From Pseudomonadales bacterium (GTDB lineage: Bacteria > Pseudomonadota > Gammaproteobacteria > Pseudomonadales > Halieaceae): 64,000 nt of DNA. Both the position numbers and the translations under genes were made by a program. The DNA lies in assembly GCA_024234855.1 (NCBI GenBank), contig JACKNN010000001.1:744001-808000 (forward strand), written 5' to 3'. The notes beneath the pieces were generated by a model, which did no database searches, was not told the origin of the DNA, and worked only from the letters and a program-made list of their open reading frames with translations. Positions 45,958 through 55,559 of this stretch are shown here, one piece after another. Position 1 is the stretch's first letter, and every line of letters begins with the position of its first letter.

Positions 45958-47052
45958 CTAGTTACCTGCCGGAGTGCGGCTGCTGGTGACGCGCTGGCCG
46001 TTCTGCAGGGCCTCATTGCCCTCGACCACGACCGTGGCCCCGGCCTGCAGCCCCTCGCGGATTTCTACCTGCGAGTCAAAGCCCAGTCCGGGTGTGACCA
46101 GGTTCTCCCGCGCGACCCCGGTGTCCTCCACCGTCCACACGACCACGCGGCCATCCGGGAAGCGCAGGATGGCGTCCCTGGGGACGACCAGCCCGCTGCG
46201 GCCGGTGGCCAGGTGCAGCCGGGCTTGCACCGACATACCCGGCAGCAGTCGCTGGTCCGGGTTGTGGGCCAGGACCCGCAGCAGGAAGGTGCGGGCGCCG
46301 GGGTCGGTGATGGGAACCACGGTGTCGACACTGCCCCTGAACTCCCGGCCCGGATCGGCGCTGAGGCTGAAGGTCAGTGGCGTATCCGGACGGATATCCG
46401 CCAGGTAGTCCTCGGACACCGGGAAATCCAGGCGCACATCATCCAGCGCGACCAGCTCCAGCACGGGTTGCCCCGGGTCCACCCACTCACCCAGTTCAGT
46501 CAGTTTGGCGCTGACGACCCCGGCGAAGGGGGCGCGCAGCTGGTGCCTCTGGAGTATCCCCCGGCGGTAGCCCGCCTCGGCCTGGGCCTGGTGCAGGGCG
46601 GCCTCGGCACCGGCGACCTCCGCCTCGATATCCCGCACAACGCTCTCGGCAATACTGCGCTGGGGCACGAGCGTGCGGGCCTCGGCCAGCCGGCGCCGTG
46701 CATCTCCGAGCCCTGTGTCCGCCTGCTCCACCTGGGCCAGGGCGCTGTCGAGTTGCAGTTGCGCGAGTTCCGGGTCCAGTTCCAGCAATAACTGTCCTGC
46801 CTGGACCCGGCTGCCCGTATCCACTTGCAGCGTCGCCACCAACCCGCTGGTGGCAGCGGACAGTCGCGCCGACCGCTTGGCCGTCACGGTGCCGGTCAGG
46901 TCGAGTACCCGCTGGATATCGCGCGCCTGCACCGTTGCCACCGTGACCGGAACGGCCCTGGCGTCTTCGGCTGCCAGCGCGGCGGGGAGCTGGCAGCACA
47001 GCAGCCATAGCAGCAGCTGTCGTCGGCGGTGGCGTAGTAGCGTGATGGGCAT
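45958..47052 (-). CDS. RND efflux periplasmic adaptor, second pair
   Basis: A 364-residue membrane-fusion protein beginning with a signal peptide (RRRQLLLWLLCCQLPAALAAED) from the ATG at 47052; the ribosome site is weak. It has lipoyl halves (SAATSGLVATLQVDTG and LRAPFAGVVSAKLTELG), a helical hairpin and barrel domain (PDTPLTFSLSADPG). It is coupled to the second permease with a 5-nt gap. It lies 177 nt after the enoyl-CoA hydratase gene on the same strand. Confidence 0.9.
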   Translation of the reverse strand: MPITLLRHRRRQLLLWLLCCQLPAALAAEDARAVPVTVATVQARDIQRVLDLTGTVTAKRSARLSAATSGLVATLQVDTGSRVQAGQLLLELDPELAQLQLDSALAQVEQADTGLGDARRRLAEARTLVPQRSIAESVVRDIEAEVAGAEAALHQAQAEAGYRRGILQRHQLRAPFAGVVSAKLTELGEWVDPGQPVLELVALDDVRLDFPVSEDYLADIRPDTPLTFSLSADPGREFRGSVDTVVPITDPGARTFLLRVLAHNPDQRLLPGMSVQARLHLATGRSGLVVPRDAILRFPDGRVVVWTVEDTGVARENLVTPGLGFDSQVEIREGLQAGATVVVEGNEALQNGQRVTSSRTPAGN

Positions 47053-47229
47053 GGTTGAGTCATTACCGGCAGCAAGGGATGGCTGCAAGAATACCGGGTA
47101 TACGCAGGGCAGTGCTACCCGGGTGTGGCGGGCACCTATACTCTGCGACTGCGGTGGCATCCGTGCCGGGACGATCCCGAGGTCCGGGTGCCTGCTATCG
47201 CGGGCCGCGTGTGTACCAGGCCCTACCCC

Positions 47230-48105
47230 TCACTCCCACCAGGGATAGAAGGGAGGCAGGTCGTGGGAGACGGTGTCGGTGAAGACCGGGGCGCGTTTTT
47301 CCAGAAACGACGCCACGCCCTCCTTGCCGCTTTTCTGGCTGGCGTAAAAAATCGCGAGAGAGTCCACCCGGTGAGCTTCGATCGGGTGCGGCTGGGCGGC
47401 GTTGCGGTACATCATCTGGCGGGTGAGCGCTATGGCCACCGGGCTGTGCCCGGCGATCTTGCCGGCGATGCGGTAGGCCTCCTCCAGCAGTTTGTCGGCG
47501 GGCAGCACCGCTTTGACAAACCCCCCGGCGAGTGCCTCGTCCGCTTTCAGGATATCGCCGGTGTAGCACCACTCCAGCGCCTGGGCCATGCCGACTATGC
47601 GCGGCAGGAACCAGGTGGAGCAGGCCTCCGGCGTGATGCCGATCTTGTTGAACACGAAACCGATACGGGCGTGTTCTGAGGCCAGGCGGATATCCATGGC
47701 GCAGGTCATGGTTGCACCGATACCCACCGCGGCGCCATTGATCGCGGCGATCACCGGTTTCTTGCAATCGTAGATCGCCAGGGTGACCCGCCCGCCGGTG
47801 TCGCGCACGCTGGCGGTCATCTGCGGGTCGTCGAGGCGGGTGTGCATATCCTCCATGGTCGGCTGCAGGTTTTCATCGAGGCCGAATACGTTGCCCGCCG
47901 CGGTCAAATCCATGCCGGCGCAGAAGGCCCTGCCCTCTCCGGTGACGACAATTGCGCGCACCTCGTCGTCATCGCTGGCGCGGTTGAAGGCGTCGATCAA
48001 TTCATTGGCCATTGCCACCGTGAAGGAATTGAGCTGCTCAGGCCGGTTCAGCGTGAGGGTGAGGATGTTGTCGGCCACTTCGTAGCGCAGGGTGTTGTAG
48101 GTCAT
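47230..48105 (-). CDS. Enoyl-CoA hydratase/isomerase family protein
   Basis: A 291-residue crotonase-fold enzyme: LNRPEQLNSFTVAMANEL, FCAGMDLTAAGN (oxyanion hole), INGAAVGIGATMTCAMDIRLAS and FLEKRAPVFTD. It may hydrate or isomerise an enoyl-CoA. It is embedded in a minus-strand run of efflux genes, 37 nt after the third RND permease, and is probably cotranscribed. Whether it is functionally tied to the pumps is unclear. Confidence 0.88.
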   Translation of the reverse strand: MTYNTLRYEVADNILTLTLNRPEQLNSFTVAMANELIDAFNRASDDDEVRAIVVTGEGRAFCAGMDLTAAGNVFGLDENLQPTMEDMHTRLDDPQMTASVRDTGGRVTLAIYDCKKPVIAAINGAAVGIGATMTCAMDIRLASEHARIGFVFNKIGITPEACSTWFLPRIVGMAQALEWCYTGDILKADEALAGGFVKAVLPADKLLEEAYRIAGKIAGHSPVAIALTRQMMYRNAAQPHPIEAHRVDSLAIFYASQKSGKEGVASFLEKRAPVFTDTVSHDLPPFYPWWE

Positions 48106-48142
48106 GGCGGGTTTTCCTTCTGGTAGTGTGAGTAAAGTTGGC

Positions 48143-51100
48143 TCAGGGGGATGGCAGGGATTCCGGTTCCCGGGGCACCGTGAGTCGCGCCAGTTTCGGC
48201 CCGATCCAGTTTTCGAAATCGTCTATGACCTCGTACACCACCGGCACCAGCACCAGGGACAGCGCGGTGGAGCTGATCAGGCCGCCGATTACCGCGATGG
48301 CCATGGGGGCGCGAAACTCGCCCCCTTCGCCCAGCGCGAGGGCGGTGGGTAACATCCCCGCGGCCATGGCCATGGTCGTCATCACGATAGGGCGTGCCCG
48401 CTCCCGACAGGCGCGCAGTATCGCTTCGTGCTGCGACGCGCCCCCGCGCTCCGCCTCAATGGCGAATTCTACCAGCAGGATCGAGTTCTTGGCCGCCAGC
48501 CCCATCAGCATCAACAGACCGATAAGCGACGACAGCACCAGCCCGGCCTGCATGATGAGCAGGCCCGCGAAAGCGCCGGCCAGGGACAGGGGCAGTGCGG
48601 CGAGGATAGTGATGGGTTTAAAGAAGCTGCGAAACAGCAGCACCATCACCGCAAAAATAAGACCTATACCCGCCATGATGGCGCCGCCAAAATCGGTGAA
48701 CAACTCGTTCATCCGCTCGCTGTCGCCGTAGGCCGGTTGAGTGATGCCTGCGGGCAGCGCCTGCATAATCGGCAGGTCGGCGATCGCCGCCGTCGCCTGT
48801 CCAAGGGAGATACCGTCGAACTGGGCCTCTACCATGACACGGCGCTGGCGGTCGTAGCGCTCGATTCGCGCCACCCCGGCCTGGAAGTAGATGTCCGCGA
48901 CCGCCGCCAGCGGAACCGAGCTGCCCCGCGCGGTCGGTACCCTGAGGTTGCGCAGGCTCGACAGGTCGGTGCGCGCCTCATCCGCCAGCCGTACCCGGAT
49001 GGGCAGTCGCTGTTCGCCGCTGTTGAACTTGGCGGTATTGGCGTCGACATCACCGAGGGTTGCCACCCGGGTGATCGCCCCCAGGGTCTCCGCACTGACG
49101 CCCAGGCGTGCCGCCTCGGCGGGCTTGGGTGAAATAACCAGTTCGGTGCCGGGGCGGGGTGTTACCTGGTGGACGTTGCTCAAGCCGGGCACCTCCCTCA
49201 TCTGGCTCTCCAGCGTGAGGGCGGTAGTGGCAAGCAAATCCGCGTTGTCGCTCACGAGCACGGTTTGCAATGTATTGGAGTTCCCACTGCCACTGCGGCC
49301 AAAGCCGATGCGCAGGTCCGGTATGCCCAGCAACACTGGCCCGAGCCCGGCATTGAACAGCTGCGTGGTGCGCGCACGATCATGCCGCAGTAACACGGTG
49401 ACTGTACCGGAGCGAAGATCGCCGTCCACGCCACCCGAACCCACCAGGGTGAACACGCTGTCGACCTCTGGCAGTGTCAGCAGTTTGCGTGTCAGCAACG
49501 CGCTCCTGCTGCGCATGTCCTGCAGGGTTGCCCCGGGTGGACCCTCGATGGTCAGCTGGACGATACCGTTGTCCTCCGCGGGGTTCAGCCCCGCCGGCAG
49601 TTGGGCTGCGAGAAACAATGAGCCCACGGTCAGCCCCAGGCCGATCGCCAGTGAGCGCCAGCGGTGGGCCAGGGCCACATCCAGGGTCCGGCGATACCAG
49701 CCCTCAAAGGGAGGCCGCGGGTGGGGATTGGTTGCCGGTTTGAGGAAATAGGCTGCCAGCAGGGGAGTCAGCAGGCGCGCCACCAGCAGGGAGAACAACA
49801 CCGCGATGGCGACGGTAAAACCAAACTCCTTGAAAAACTGGCCGGAGAAACCGCCCATGAACGCGACTGGCAGGAACACCACGACAATCGTCAGCGTGGT
49901 CGCCAGCACGGCCAGGCCGATCTGGTCGGCGCCGATCATCGCCGCGTCGTAGGGGTTTTCACCCGCCTCCACCCGCTTCTGGATATTCTCTATCTCGACG
50001 ATGGCGTCATCCACCAGGATGCCGATGACCAGGGTCAGCGCGAGCAGAGTGATCATGTTGAGGCTGAAGTCCATCCAGTGCATTGCCGCAAATGTGGGTA
50101 TCAGCGAGATCGGCATGGCCAGCGCGGCGATCACCGTGGCCCGCCAGTTGCGCAGGAACAGGAGCACCACCAGCGCTGCCAGTAGCATGCCCTCGATCAG
50201 GGCATTGAGCGTCGCCCTGAAGCTGTTCTGGGTACTGCTGGCGGTGGAAATGACGAGCTGGAAATGCAGGTCGGGATGCTCTTCTGCCAGCGCCTGGGTC
50301 GCCGCTTCGATGCGACGGGCGACGGCCACGTCGGAGGCTGTCTTGGTCTTCATCACCTGGAAACCGACCACGGATCGACCGTTGAGGTCAGCATAACCGC
50401 GTCGCTCGGCGGCGCCGCTGGCCACGCTGGCGACATCCGCCAGGCGAATGTCCCTGCCAGCTCCGGTGGACAGCACCATGGCGCCGAGCGACTCGACGGT
50501 CTCCGCCGCACCCAGCACACGCACAGTCTGCTCCCGCCCGCCCACTTGCGCGCGGCCGCCCGGCGCATCGATGCTGGCGCTGCGCAGGGCGCTGTTGACC
50601 TGCGGGGCGGTCAGGTTGAGGGCCTCCAGGCGCGCGGTGTCCAGGGTGACGTTGATCTCCCGGTCGACGCCTCCCACCCGGACTACCTGGCCGACGCCCT
50701 GCTCGGTGATCAGGCGGCGCGCGATGGTGTTGTCCAGCAGCCAGCTCAGTTCAAGGTCTGACAAGCCCTCCCCCGATACGGCGTAGGTGACCACGGGCCT
50801 GCCTTCAATATCGAAGCGTTCGACGATGGGCTCCTCTATTCCCCGCGGCAGGCTGCTGCGGATGCGGTCTATGGCGGCGCGAACGTCGTCTGTGACCTTC
50901 TGCGGGTCGGAGCCGATCTCGAATTCGATATTGGTGGAGGACAGCCCCTGGGTGACGGTGGACTGGACATGGTCGACGCCGGCCAGGTTCGCGGCGGCGG
51001 CTTCCACCTCACGGGTAATCTGCGTTTCGACTTCGCTGGCCGCCGCGCCCGGCAGCACGACATGCACCTGCACCAGCGGGAATGAGACATCGGGGAACAG

Positions 51101-51211
51101 CTTGACCGGCAGTGATTTGTAGCCCGATATGCCGGCGACAATCAGGGCGATGAACAACACCGATACGGGAATCGGGTTGCGGATCGACCAGGCGGATACG
51201 CCCAGTTTCAT
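48143..51211 (-). CDS. RND efflux permease, third pair
   Basis: A 1022-residue HAE1-type RND exporter (SLPVKLFPDVSFPLVQVHVV, SEVETQITREVEAA). The proton-relay Asp pair is intact (GILVDDAIVEIENIQKR). Transmembrane and porter domains are complete. The ATG overlaps the adaptor stop (ATGA), so the two are coupled. The upstream regulator and operator suggest induction by a lipophilic compound. Confidence 0.93.
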   Translation of the reverse strand: MKLGVSAWSIRNPIPVSVLFIALIVAGISGYKSLPVKLFPDVSFPLVQVHVVLPGAAASEVETQITREVEAAAANLAGVDHVQSTVTQGLSSTNIEFEIGSDPQKVTDDVRAAIDRIRSSLPRGIEEPIVERFDIEGRPVVTYAVSGEGLSDLELSWLLDNTIARRLITEQGVGQVVRVGGVDREINVTLDTARLEALNLTAPQVNSALRSASIDAPGGRAQVGGREQTVRVLGAAETVESLGAMVLSTGAGRDIRLADVASVASGAAERRGYADLNGRSVVGFQVMKTKTASDVAVARRIEAATQALAEEHPDLHFQLVISTASSTQNSFRATLNALIEGMLLAALVVLLFLRNWRATVIAALAMPISLIPTFAAMHWMDFSLNMITLLALTLVIGILVDDAIVEIENIQKRVEAGENPYDAAMIGADQIGLAVLATTLTIVVVFLPVAFMGGFSGQFFKEFGFTVAIAVLFSLLVARLLTPLLAAYFLKPATNPHPRPPFEGWYRRTLDVALAHRWRSLAIGLGLTVGSLFLAAQLPAGLNPAEDNGIVQLTIEGPPGATLQDMRSRSALLTRKLLTLPEVDSVFTLVGSGGVDGDLRSGTVTVLLRHDRARTTQLFNAGLGPVLLGIPDLRIGFGRSGSGNSNTLQTVLVSDNADLLATTALTLESQMREVPGLSNVHQVTPRPGTELVISPKPAEAARLGVSAETLGAITRVATLGDVDANTAKFNSGEQRLPIRVRLADEARTDLSSLRNLRVPTARGSSVPLAAVADIYFQAGVARIERYDRQRRVMVEAQFDGISLGQATAAIADLPIMQALPAGITQPAYGDSERMNELFTDFGGAIMAGIGLIFAVMVLLFRSFFKPITILAALPLSLAGAFAGLLIMQAGLVLSSLIGLLMLMGLAAKNSILLVEFAIEAERGGASQHEAILRACRERARPIVMTTMAMAAGMLPTALALGEGGEFRAPMAIAVIGGLISSTALSLVLVPVVYEVIDDFENWIGPKLARLTVPREPESLPSP

Positions 51212-52350
51212 TGCGTTTTCTCCGCTTCATCCACGGCCACCAGTTGACCGGGCCCAACGGGGTTTACCCTGTCGCCGTCCAGCAGTCCCACGCCGGTGCC
51301 CAGAGCCACCAGGGTCCCGACGGGCGGGCCCTGCTCCAGGGCGACGAATCCGGCGTCTCGCGTCCCTGTTTTGACCGGGACGGGGTGGACGCGGTCGTCC
51401 TCATCTATCGTGATCAGCCGGGGCCCGCTGGCCTCCCACTGGATGGCTTTCTCGGCGACGGCGGCGACCATCGAGCCGGTGCGACTGAAGCTTGCGCGGG
51501 CGTAGCCGCCGGCGCGCAACTGGGGATGGGGCGCCAGGCTGATCCGTACCAGCCCCAGTTTTGTCAAAGGATCGATGCGCGGGGAAATGAGCCTGACGGT
51601 ACCTTCGACCGTGTCACCCGAGGGCAGGTTCACTGTCGCTTTGTCGCCCGGTGCGACCGATGCCAGGGCGTCCTCGGGCACTTCGGCATCCAGCTCTATC
51701 AGCTTATCCCTGGCGATACGGAACATGGGCTGGCCCGGGCTGGCAATGTCTCCCGGGCGCACCATGCGCTCGAGCACCAGGCCGCCGACCGGCGCGCGAA
51801 TGACCAGCCGGCGCTCCTGGGCAAGCAGGTCGTTGAGTTGCGCCCGGGTGACCGCGACCGCGGCTTCCGCCGTTGTTGCCTGGTACTGTCGGGCCGCTAC
51901 CTGCTCGATCGACATGACACCCTTGCTGTCGAAGGTCTTGACCCGGTCCGCCTCGCCCCGCGCCTGCTCGGCCAGGGCCACAGCCTGGGCCACACTGGCC
52001 TTCGCCTGGTCTATCTTTGCCCGCAGCAGGCCGGGGTCGAGCCGGGCCAGTTCCTGGCCGGAGACCACCATCGCGCCTTCTTCGACCAGCACCTTCTCGA
52101 CCAGGTAGCCGCCGACCTCCGCACCCACTGTCGCCTCCTCCCGCGGCACCAGCAGGCCGGATGCGATCAGGGACTGTGCCATGGGGCGTTGCACGATGCG
52201 GGTGACAGTCACCGTCGGGGCGGCCATCGAGGGTGTTGTGGGGGCAACCGGGCCGGGTTTCCCGGTGCAGGCGCCGACGGCCAGGGCGGCGAGGAAAGCC
52301 AGTATCGTGGTGCGCAGCGCCGGCCGGGGCCGTATCATTGTGGTGTTCAC
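51208..52350 (-). CDS. RND efflux adaptor lipoprotein, third pair
   Basis: A 380-residue membrane-fusion lipoprotein with a lipobox (LAALAVGAC, acylated Cys near residue 28). The lipoyl half-domains (TVGAEVGGYLVEKVLVEEG; VIRAPVGGLVLERMVRPG) flank a helical hairpin. The start is GTG overlapping the stop of the regulator gene (GTGA), so expression is translationally coupled to the regulator. Its stop overlaps the permease start. Confidence 0.9.
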   Translation of the reverse strand: MNTTMIRPRPALRTTILAFLAALAVGACTGKPGPVAPTTPSMAAPTVTVTRIVQRPMAQSLIASGLLVPREEATVGAEVGGYLVEKVLVEEGAMVVSGQELARLDPGLLRAKIDQAKASVAQAVALAEQARGEADRVKTFDSKGVMSIEQVAARQYQATTAEAAVAVTRAQLNDLLAQERRLVIRAPVGGLVLERMVRPGDIASPGQPMFRIARDKLIELDAEVPEDALASVAPGDKATVNLPSGDTVEGTVRLISPRIDPLTKLGLVRISLAPHPQLRAGGYARASFSRTGSMVAAVAEKAIQWEASGPRLITIDEDDRVHPVPVKTGTRDAGFVALEQGPPVGTLVALGTGVGLLDGDRVNPVGPGQLVAVDEAEKTQ

Positions 52351-52805
52351 GATGAGGCGCCCTCCAGCCTGGTGAGCATGTTTGCGTGGCCTTCCAGCAC
52401 GATGTTGTAAAACGTTTCAAGATCCTGCAGCCCCTTCTGTGCCGAGGGCTTTTCAATTCTTTTCATTGCCGCGCGCACCAGGGCGAGGTTGGCCGAAGCC
52501 CGCCGGGCCTGCAACTGCATCATCGCGGTATAGGGTTGTTCGCGCATCTCGAAATACTTCTGCCGGTCCCCCGGCCTGGTCCTGGTATTGAGTAGCTCCA
52601 GCGACTCAAGCGCCTTCAGCCCCATACTGATGCTGCCGCGACTCACCTGGAGCAGCGCCGCCATTTCAGCCGGTGCCAGGGCCTCTTCGCTTATGACCAG
52701 CAGGGCCCAGATTCGTGCGGTGATACGGGTGAGGCCACCGGCTTCGGCCGCCAGGCCGAGCTGTTCGATAAAGTCGTATTCGGCCTCGGACAGCGGGGCG
52801 GGCAT
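52347..52805 (-). CDS. GbsR/MarR-family transcriptional regulator
   Basis: A 152-residue winged-helix repressor-type protein. The HTH is at about 45-75 (LAPAEMAALLQVSRGSISMGLKALE), with wing residues RTRPGDRQKYFEM and a helical C-terminal dimerisation part. The ATG at 52805 is used; a GTG at 52814 is equally possible. It is first in the run regulator-adaptor-permease-hydratase, and a 10-bp inverted repeat lies 46 bp upstream, so it probably represses its own operon until it binds a ligand. Confidence 0.85.
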   Translation of the reverse strand: MPAPLSEAEYDFIEQLGLAAEAGGLTRITARIWALLVISEEALAPAEMAALLQVSRGSISMGLKALESLELLNTRTRPGDRQKYFEMREQPYTAMMQLQARRASANLALVRAAMKRIEKPSAQKGLQDLETFYNIVLEGHANMLTRLEGASS

Positions 52806-52850
52806 TGTGGGCACCTGATACCTGGACGATGGGGTCAGACGATAACAGGT

Positions 52851-52874
52851 TAATTATTGTGATTACAATAATTA
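52851..52874. promoter_or_regulatory. Inverted-repeat operator for the GbsR/MarR-type regulator
   Basis: A perfect 10-bp inverted repeat, TAATTATTGT and ACAATAATTA, is separated by GATT. Its AT-rich make-up stands out in GC-rich sequence, and it lies just upstream of the regulator start, where a MarR/GbsR dimer would block transcription. A second, partial half-site follows (ATTATTG at 52871-52877). Confidence 0.75.
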
Positions 52875-53004
52875 TTGAAACTACAGAAAATCAGAGTCTC
52901 CAAACGCTGCCGGGCACCCGCCGGTCGTGCTGACGCGCGGACGGTGTCGCCCGGGTGGCAAGCCGCCAACCGGGCCGGGCAGGTTCTCTCGGTGTAAGCG
53001 CTCG

Positions 53005-55188
53005 CTATCGCTGTTGTAGCATACCCAGCTGCCACATCATGAAGATACGCTGGTCGGCGACATCCCGGATTCTCAGCTCCAGCGGCTTGCCGGCGCCGTG
53101 ACCCGCATCCCGGTCCACCCACAGCAGGATGGGTTTCTGCTCCGGGTCCGAGGCTGAGCTCGCCTGCAGCAGTGCGGTCATTTTGCGCGCGTGCAGGGGG
53201 TGTACCCGCTGGTCGTTCTCGCCGGCGGTGAATAACACCGCCGGGTATTCAGTGCCCGGCTTGACGTTGTGGTAGGGCGAGTAGGCCCTGAGAAAACCAA
53301 ATTGTTGCGCATCCTCGGCGGAGCCGTATTCCGGCACCCAGTAGCGCGCCATCAGGAAATCCTGGTAGCGCAGCATGTCCAGCAGCGGCACGGCGGAAAT
53401 GGCCGCGGCGAACAACCCGGGGCGCTGCACCAGCACCGCCCCGGTCAGCAGCCCGCCGTTGGAGCCACCGGCGATGCCCAGTTGTCGGCTGTTGGTGTAG
53501 CGGTGGTCTATCAGCCACTCGGCCGCGGCAATGAAGTCGTCAAAGACGTTCTGCTTGTGTGCCAGCATACCCGCCTCGTGCCAGGCGCTGCCGTACTCGC
53601 CGCCGCCGCGCAGGTTGGCCACCGCGTACACGCCGCCGCGCTCGAACCAGGGAAACAGGGTGGCGGAAAAAGTGGGCGTCATCGGTATATCGAAGCCGCC
53701 ATAGCCGTAGAGAATCGTGGGGTTTTTGCCGTTCAGCCTCAGCCCCTTGCGGTGGATGATAAACAGGGACACCGGCGTGCCGTCCCGCGACGCGTACCAG
53801 ACCTGTTTTACCTCGATGGCGTCGGGGTCCACGGGTACGTCCGGCCGCGCCCACAGGTCCCTGCTCCCGCCCGCCAGGTCCAGGTGATAGATACTGCGCG
53901 GCATATTGAAACTGGAAAAATCGAGGAAGGCCTCGCTGCGATCCTCGGCGGTGCTCAACGAGGCGCTGCCGATCCCGGGCAGGGCGATATCGCCACGGGA
54001 TTTGCCCTTGAGGTCGAACAGGCTGATCCGGCTGCTGGCATCGGCCAGGTAGTTGACGGCAACCAGGTCGCGGGCAAATGACGCTTCGCGTATGACCAGC
54101 CCCTCCTGCTCGGGCACCAGGTCGCGCCAGCGCAAATAGTCGGGGTTGGCCAGGTCGACAATCGACACCCGGCCGTTGGGCGCGTCAAAGGTGTGTTGCA
54201 GGTAGAGGGTGTCGCCCTGAAACAATGCGCCGCCCAGTGTGCCCTGCTTGCCGATAACCGCCGGACGCAACTCCAGCGCCCCGGTGCGCTGCCACTGCGC
54301 CAGGTTGGCGACCCACAAATCCAGGCCCGCGGTGCCGGTCCAGTAGTAAACCCCCATCCATTTGCCGTCGCGAGAGACGAAGCCGCCGGGCCCCCAGGTC
54401 GTTTTCAGCCGCTCCAGCTCCGCCGCGGATTTGCCACTGTCCCGGTAGAAAAAACCCAGGTCGCGCTGGCGGAACAGGGCGGCGTCCTGGCGGTGATGGG
54501 TACCCAGCCGGTGCAGTTTCACCGTGTAGGAATAGGGGTCATCCAGGTCCTCCAGGCGCCGATAGTAAAAACCGCTGCCGTCGGGCAGCCAGCCGATCAG
54601 CGCCACCTTGCCGGGTATTTCCTCGGCCAGCCAGTCACCACTGTCGACATTCATCACGTAGAGCACGGCGTTTTCGTCGCCCGCGCGGTACAGGCCAAAG
54701 GCCATCAGCCGGCCATCGTTGCTGGGGGCGGTCCAGGCGACCGTCGTCAGGCCGCTCGGGTCGATCGCCTGAGGATCCAGCAGCAGCCGGTCCTCGCCGT
54801 TGAGACGCTCGCGCACGTAGGTCAGCGCCTGGGGCTGGTCGCCCTCGCGGCGGCTGTAAAAATAGCGGGAGCCGTACATGCCCGGCGGCGAAATGGCCGG
54901 GACTTCCATCAGTTCGCGCAGGCGCTGTTCCAGCGCTGCGCGACCCGGCAACTGATCGAGCACCTCGCGGGTGTAGGCATTCTGCTGGTCGGTCCAGGCG
55001 CTGACCTCCGGGGTCAGCTCGCCGTGCTCATCGCCCTCCAGCCAGCGGTAGGGGTCGACGAGGCTGCTGCCGTGCAGCATCTGGGTGACCGGCCTTTGTT
55101 CAGTTGGCGGCACGCCTGCGGTGGTGGCCAGCGGCAGGGCGCTGAGCAGGGCGAGCGCACAAGATGTCGCGGTCAATCGATTCATCAT
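53005..55188 (-). CDS. Prolyl oligopeptidase family serine peptidase, exported
   Basis: A 727-residue S9A peptidase that cleaves short peptides after proline. It has a signal peptide (MMNRLTATSCALALLSALPLATTAG), a seven-bladed propeller domain (about 80-450) and the alpha/beta hydrolase domain with catalytic Ser near residue 576 (GGSNGGLL), Asp near 659 (GENDQRVHP) and His near 697 (DAGHGAGK). The start at 55188 has AAGG 6 nt upstream; a second ATG follows at once. A periplasmic location is expected. It is flanked by noncoding gaps and probably monocistronic. Confidence 0.92.
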   Translation of the reverse strand: MMNRLTATSCALALLSALPLATTAGVPPTEQRPVTQMLHGSSLVDPYRWLEGDEHGELTPEVSAWTDQQNAYTREVLDQLPGRAALEQRLRELMEVPAISPPGMYGSRYFYSRREGDQPQALTYVRERLNGEDRLLLDPQAIDPSGLTTVAWTAPSNDGRLMAFGLYRAGDENAVLYVMNVDSGDWLAEEIPGKVALIGWLPDGSGFYYRRLEDLDDPYSYTVKLHRLGTHHRQDAALFRQRDLGFFYRDSGKSAAELERLKTTWGPGGFVSRDGKWMGVYYWTGTAGLDLWVANLAQWQRTGALELRPAVIGKQGTLGGALFQGDTLYLQHTFDAPNGRVSIVDLANPDYLRWRDLVPEQEGLVIREASFARDLVAVNYLADASSRISLFDLKGKSRGDIALPGIGSASLSTAEDRSEAFLDFSSFNMPRSIYHLDLAGGSRDLWARPDVPVDPDAIEVKQVWYASRDGTPVSLFIIHRKGLRLNGKNPTILYGYGGFDIPMTPTFSATLFPWFERGGVYAVANLRGGGEYGSAWHEAGMLAHKQNVFDDFIAAAEWLIDHRYTNSRQLGIAGGSNGGLLTGAVLVQRPGLFAAAISAVPLLDMLRYQDFLMARYWVPEYGSAEDAQQFGFLRAYSPYHNVKPGTEYPAVLFTAGENDQRVHPLHARKMTALLQASSASDPEQKPILLWVDRDAGHGAGKPLELRIRDVADQRIFMMWQLGMLQQR

Positions 55189-55559
55189 ATTTAACCTTGG
55201 AATGGCAAAGACTGCGTTAGTCGGCATTGTATGGCCAGCGGGTCCGCCACCGCCGGCTGACGCCCCGCTTGTTACCCAGGCCAATCTTCCTGCTGCGCTG
55301 TGCCGCTTGCCCCGGCTCCCAAGCGAGCGGGTTTATAATAAAGCAAAGCGGTGATGGATCTCACCGTAAATCGGGCTGGTGAGAGGAGATGCGACCTTTG
55401 CCCGATAACGACCGGTTTACCGCGCCTGGCGGTGGTACGTCGGATGACGGATCCTGCGTCTTGCGACACAACACGCCGGATAATTCCTGTGGCGATCTCG
55501 ACAGCGCACAGTTCTTATTGGATGATCCTCGCTCCGAAAAGCCGGAGACGGAGGTTTTT

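Noticed and set aside
55389..55559. N-terminal extension of cytochrome b561
   Set aside because: No membrane character, and a good GGAGG site supports the start at 55560.
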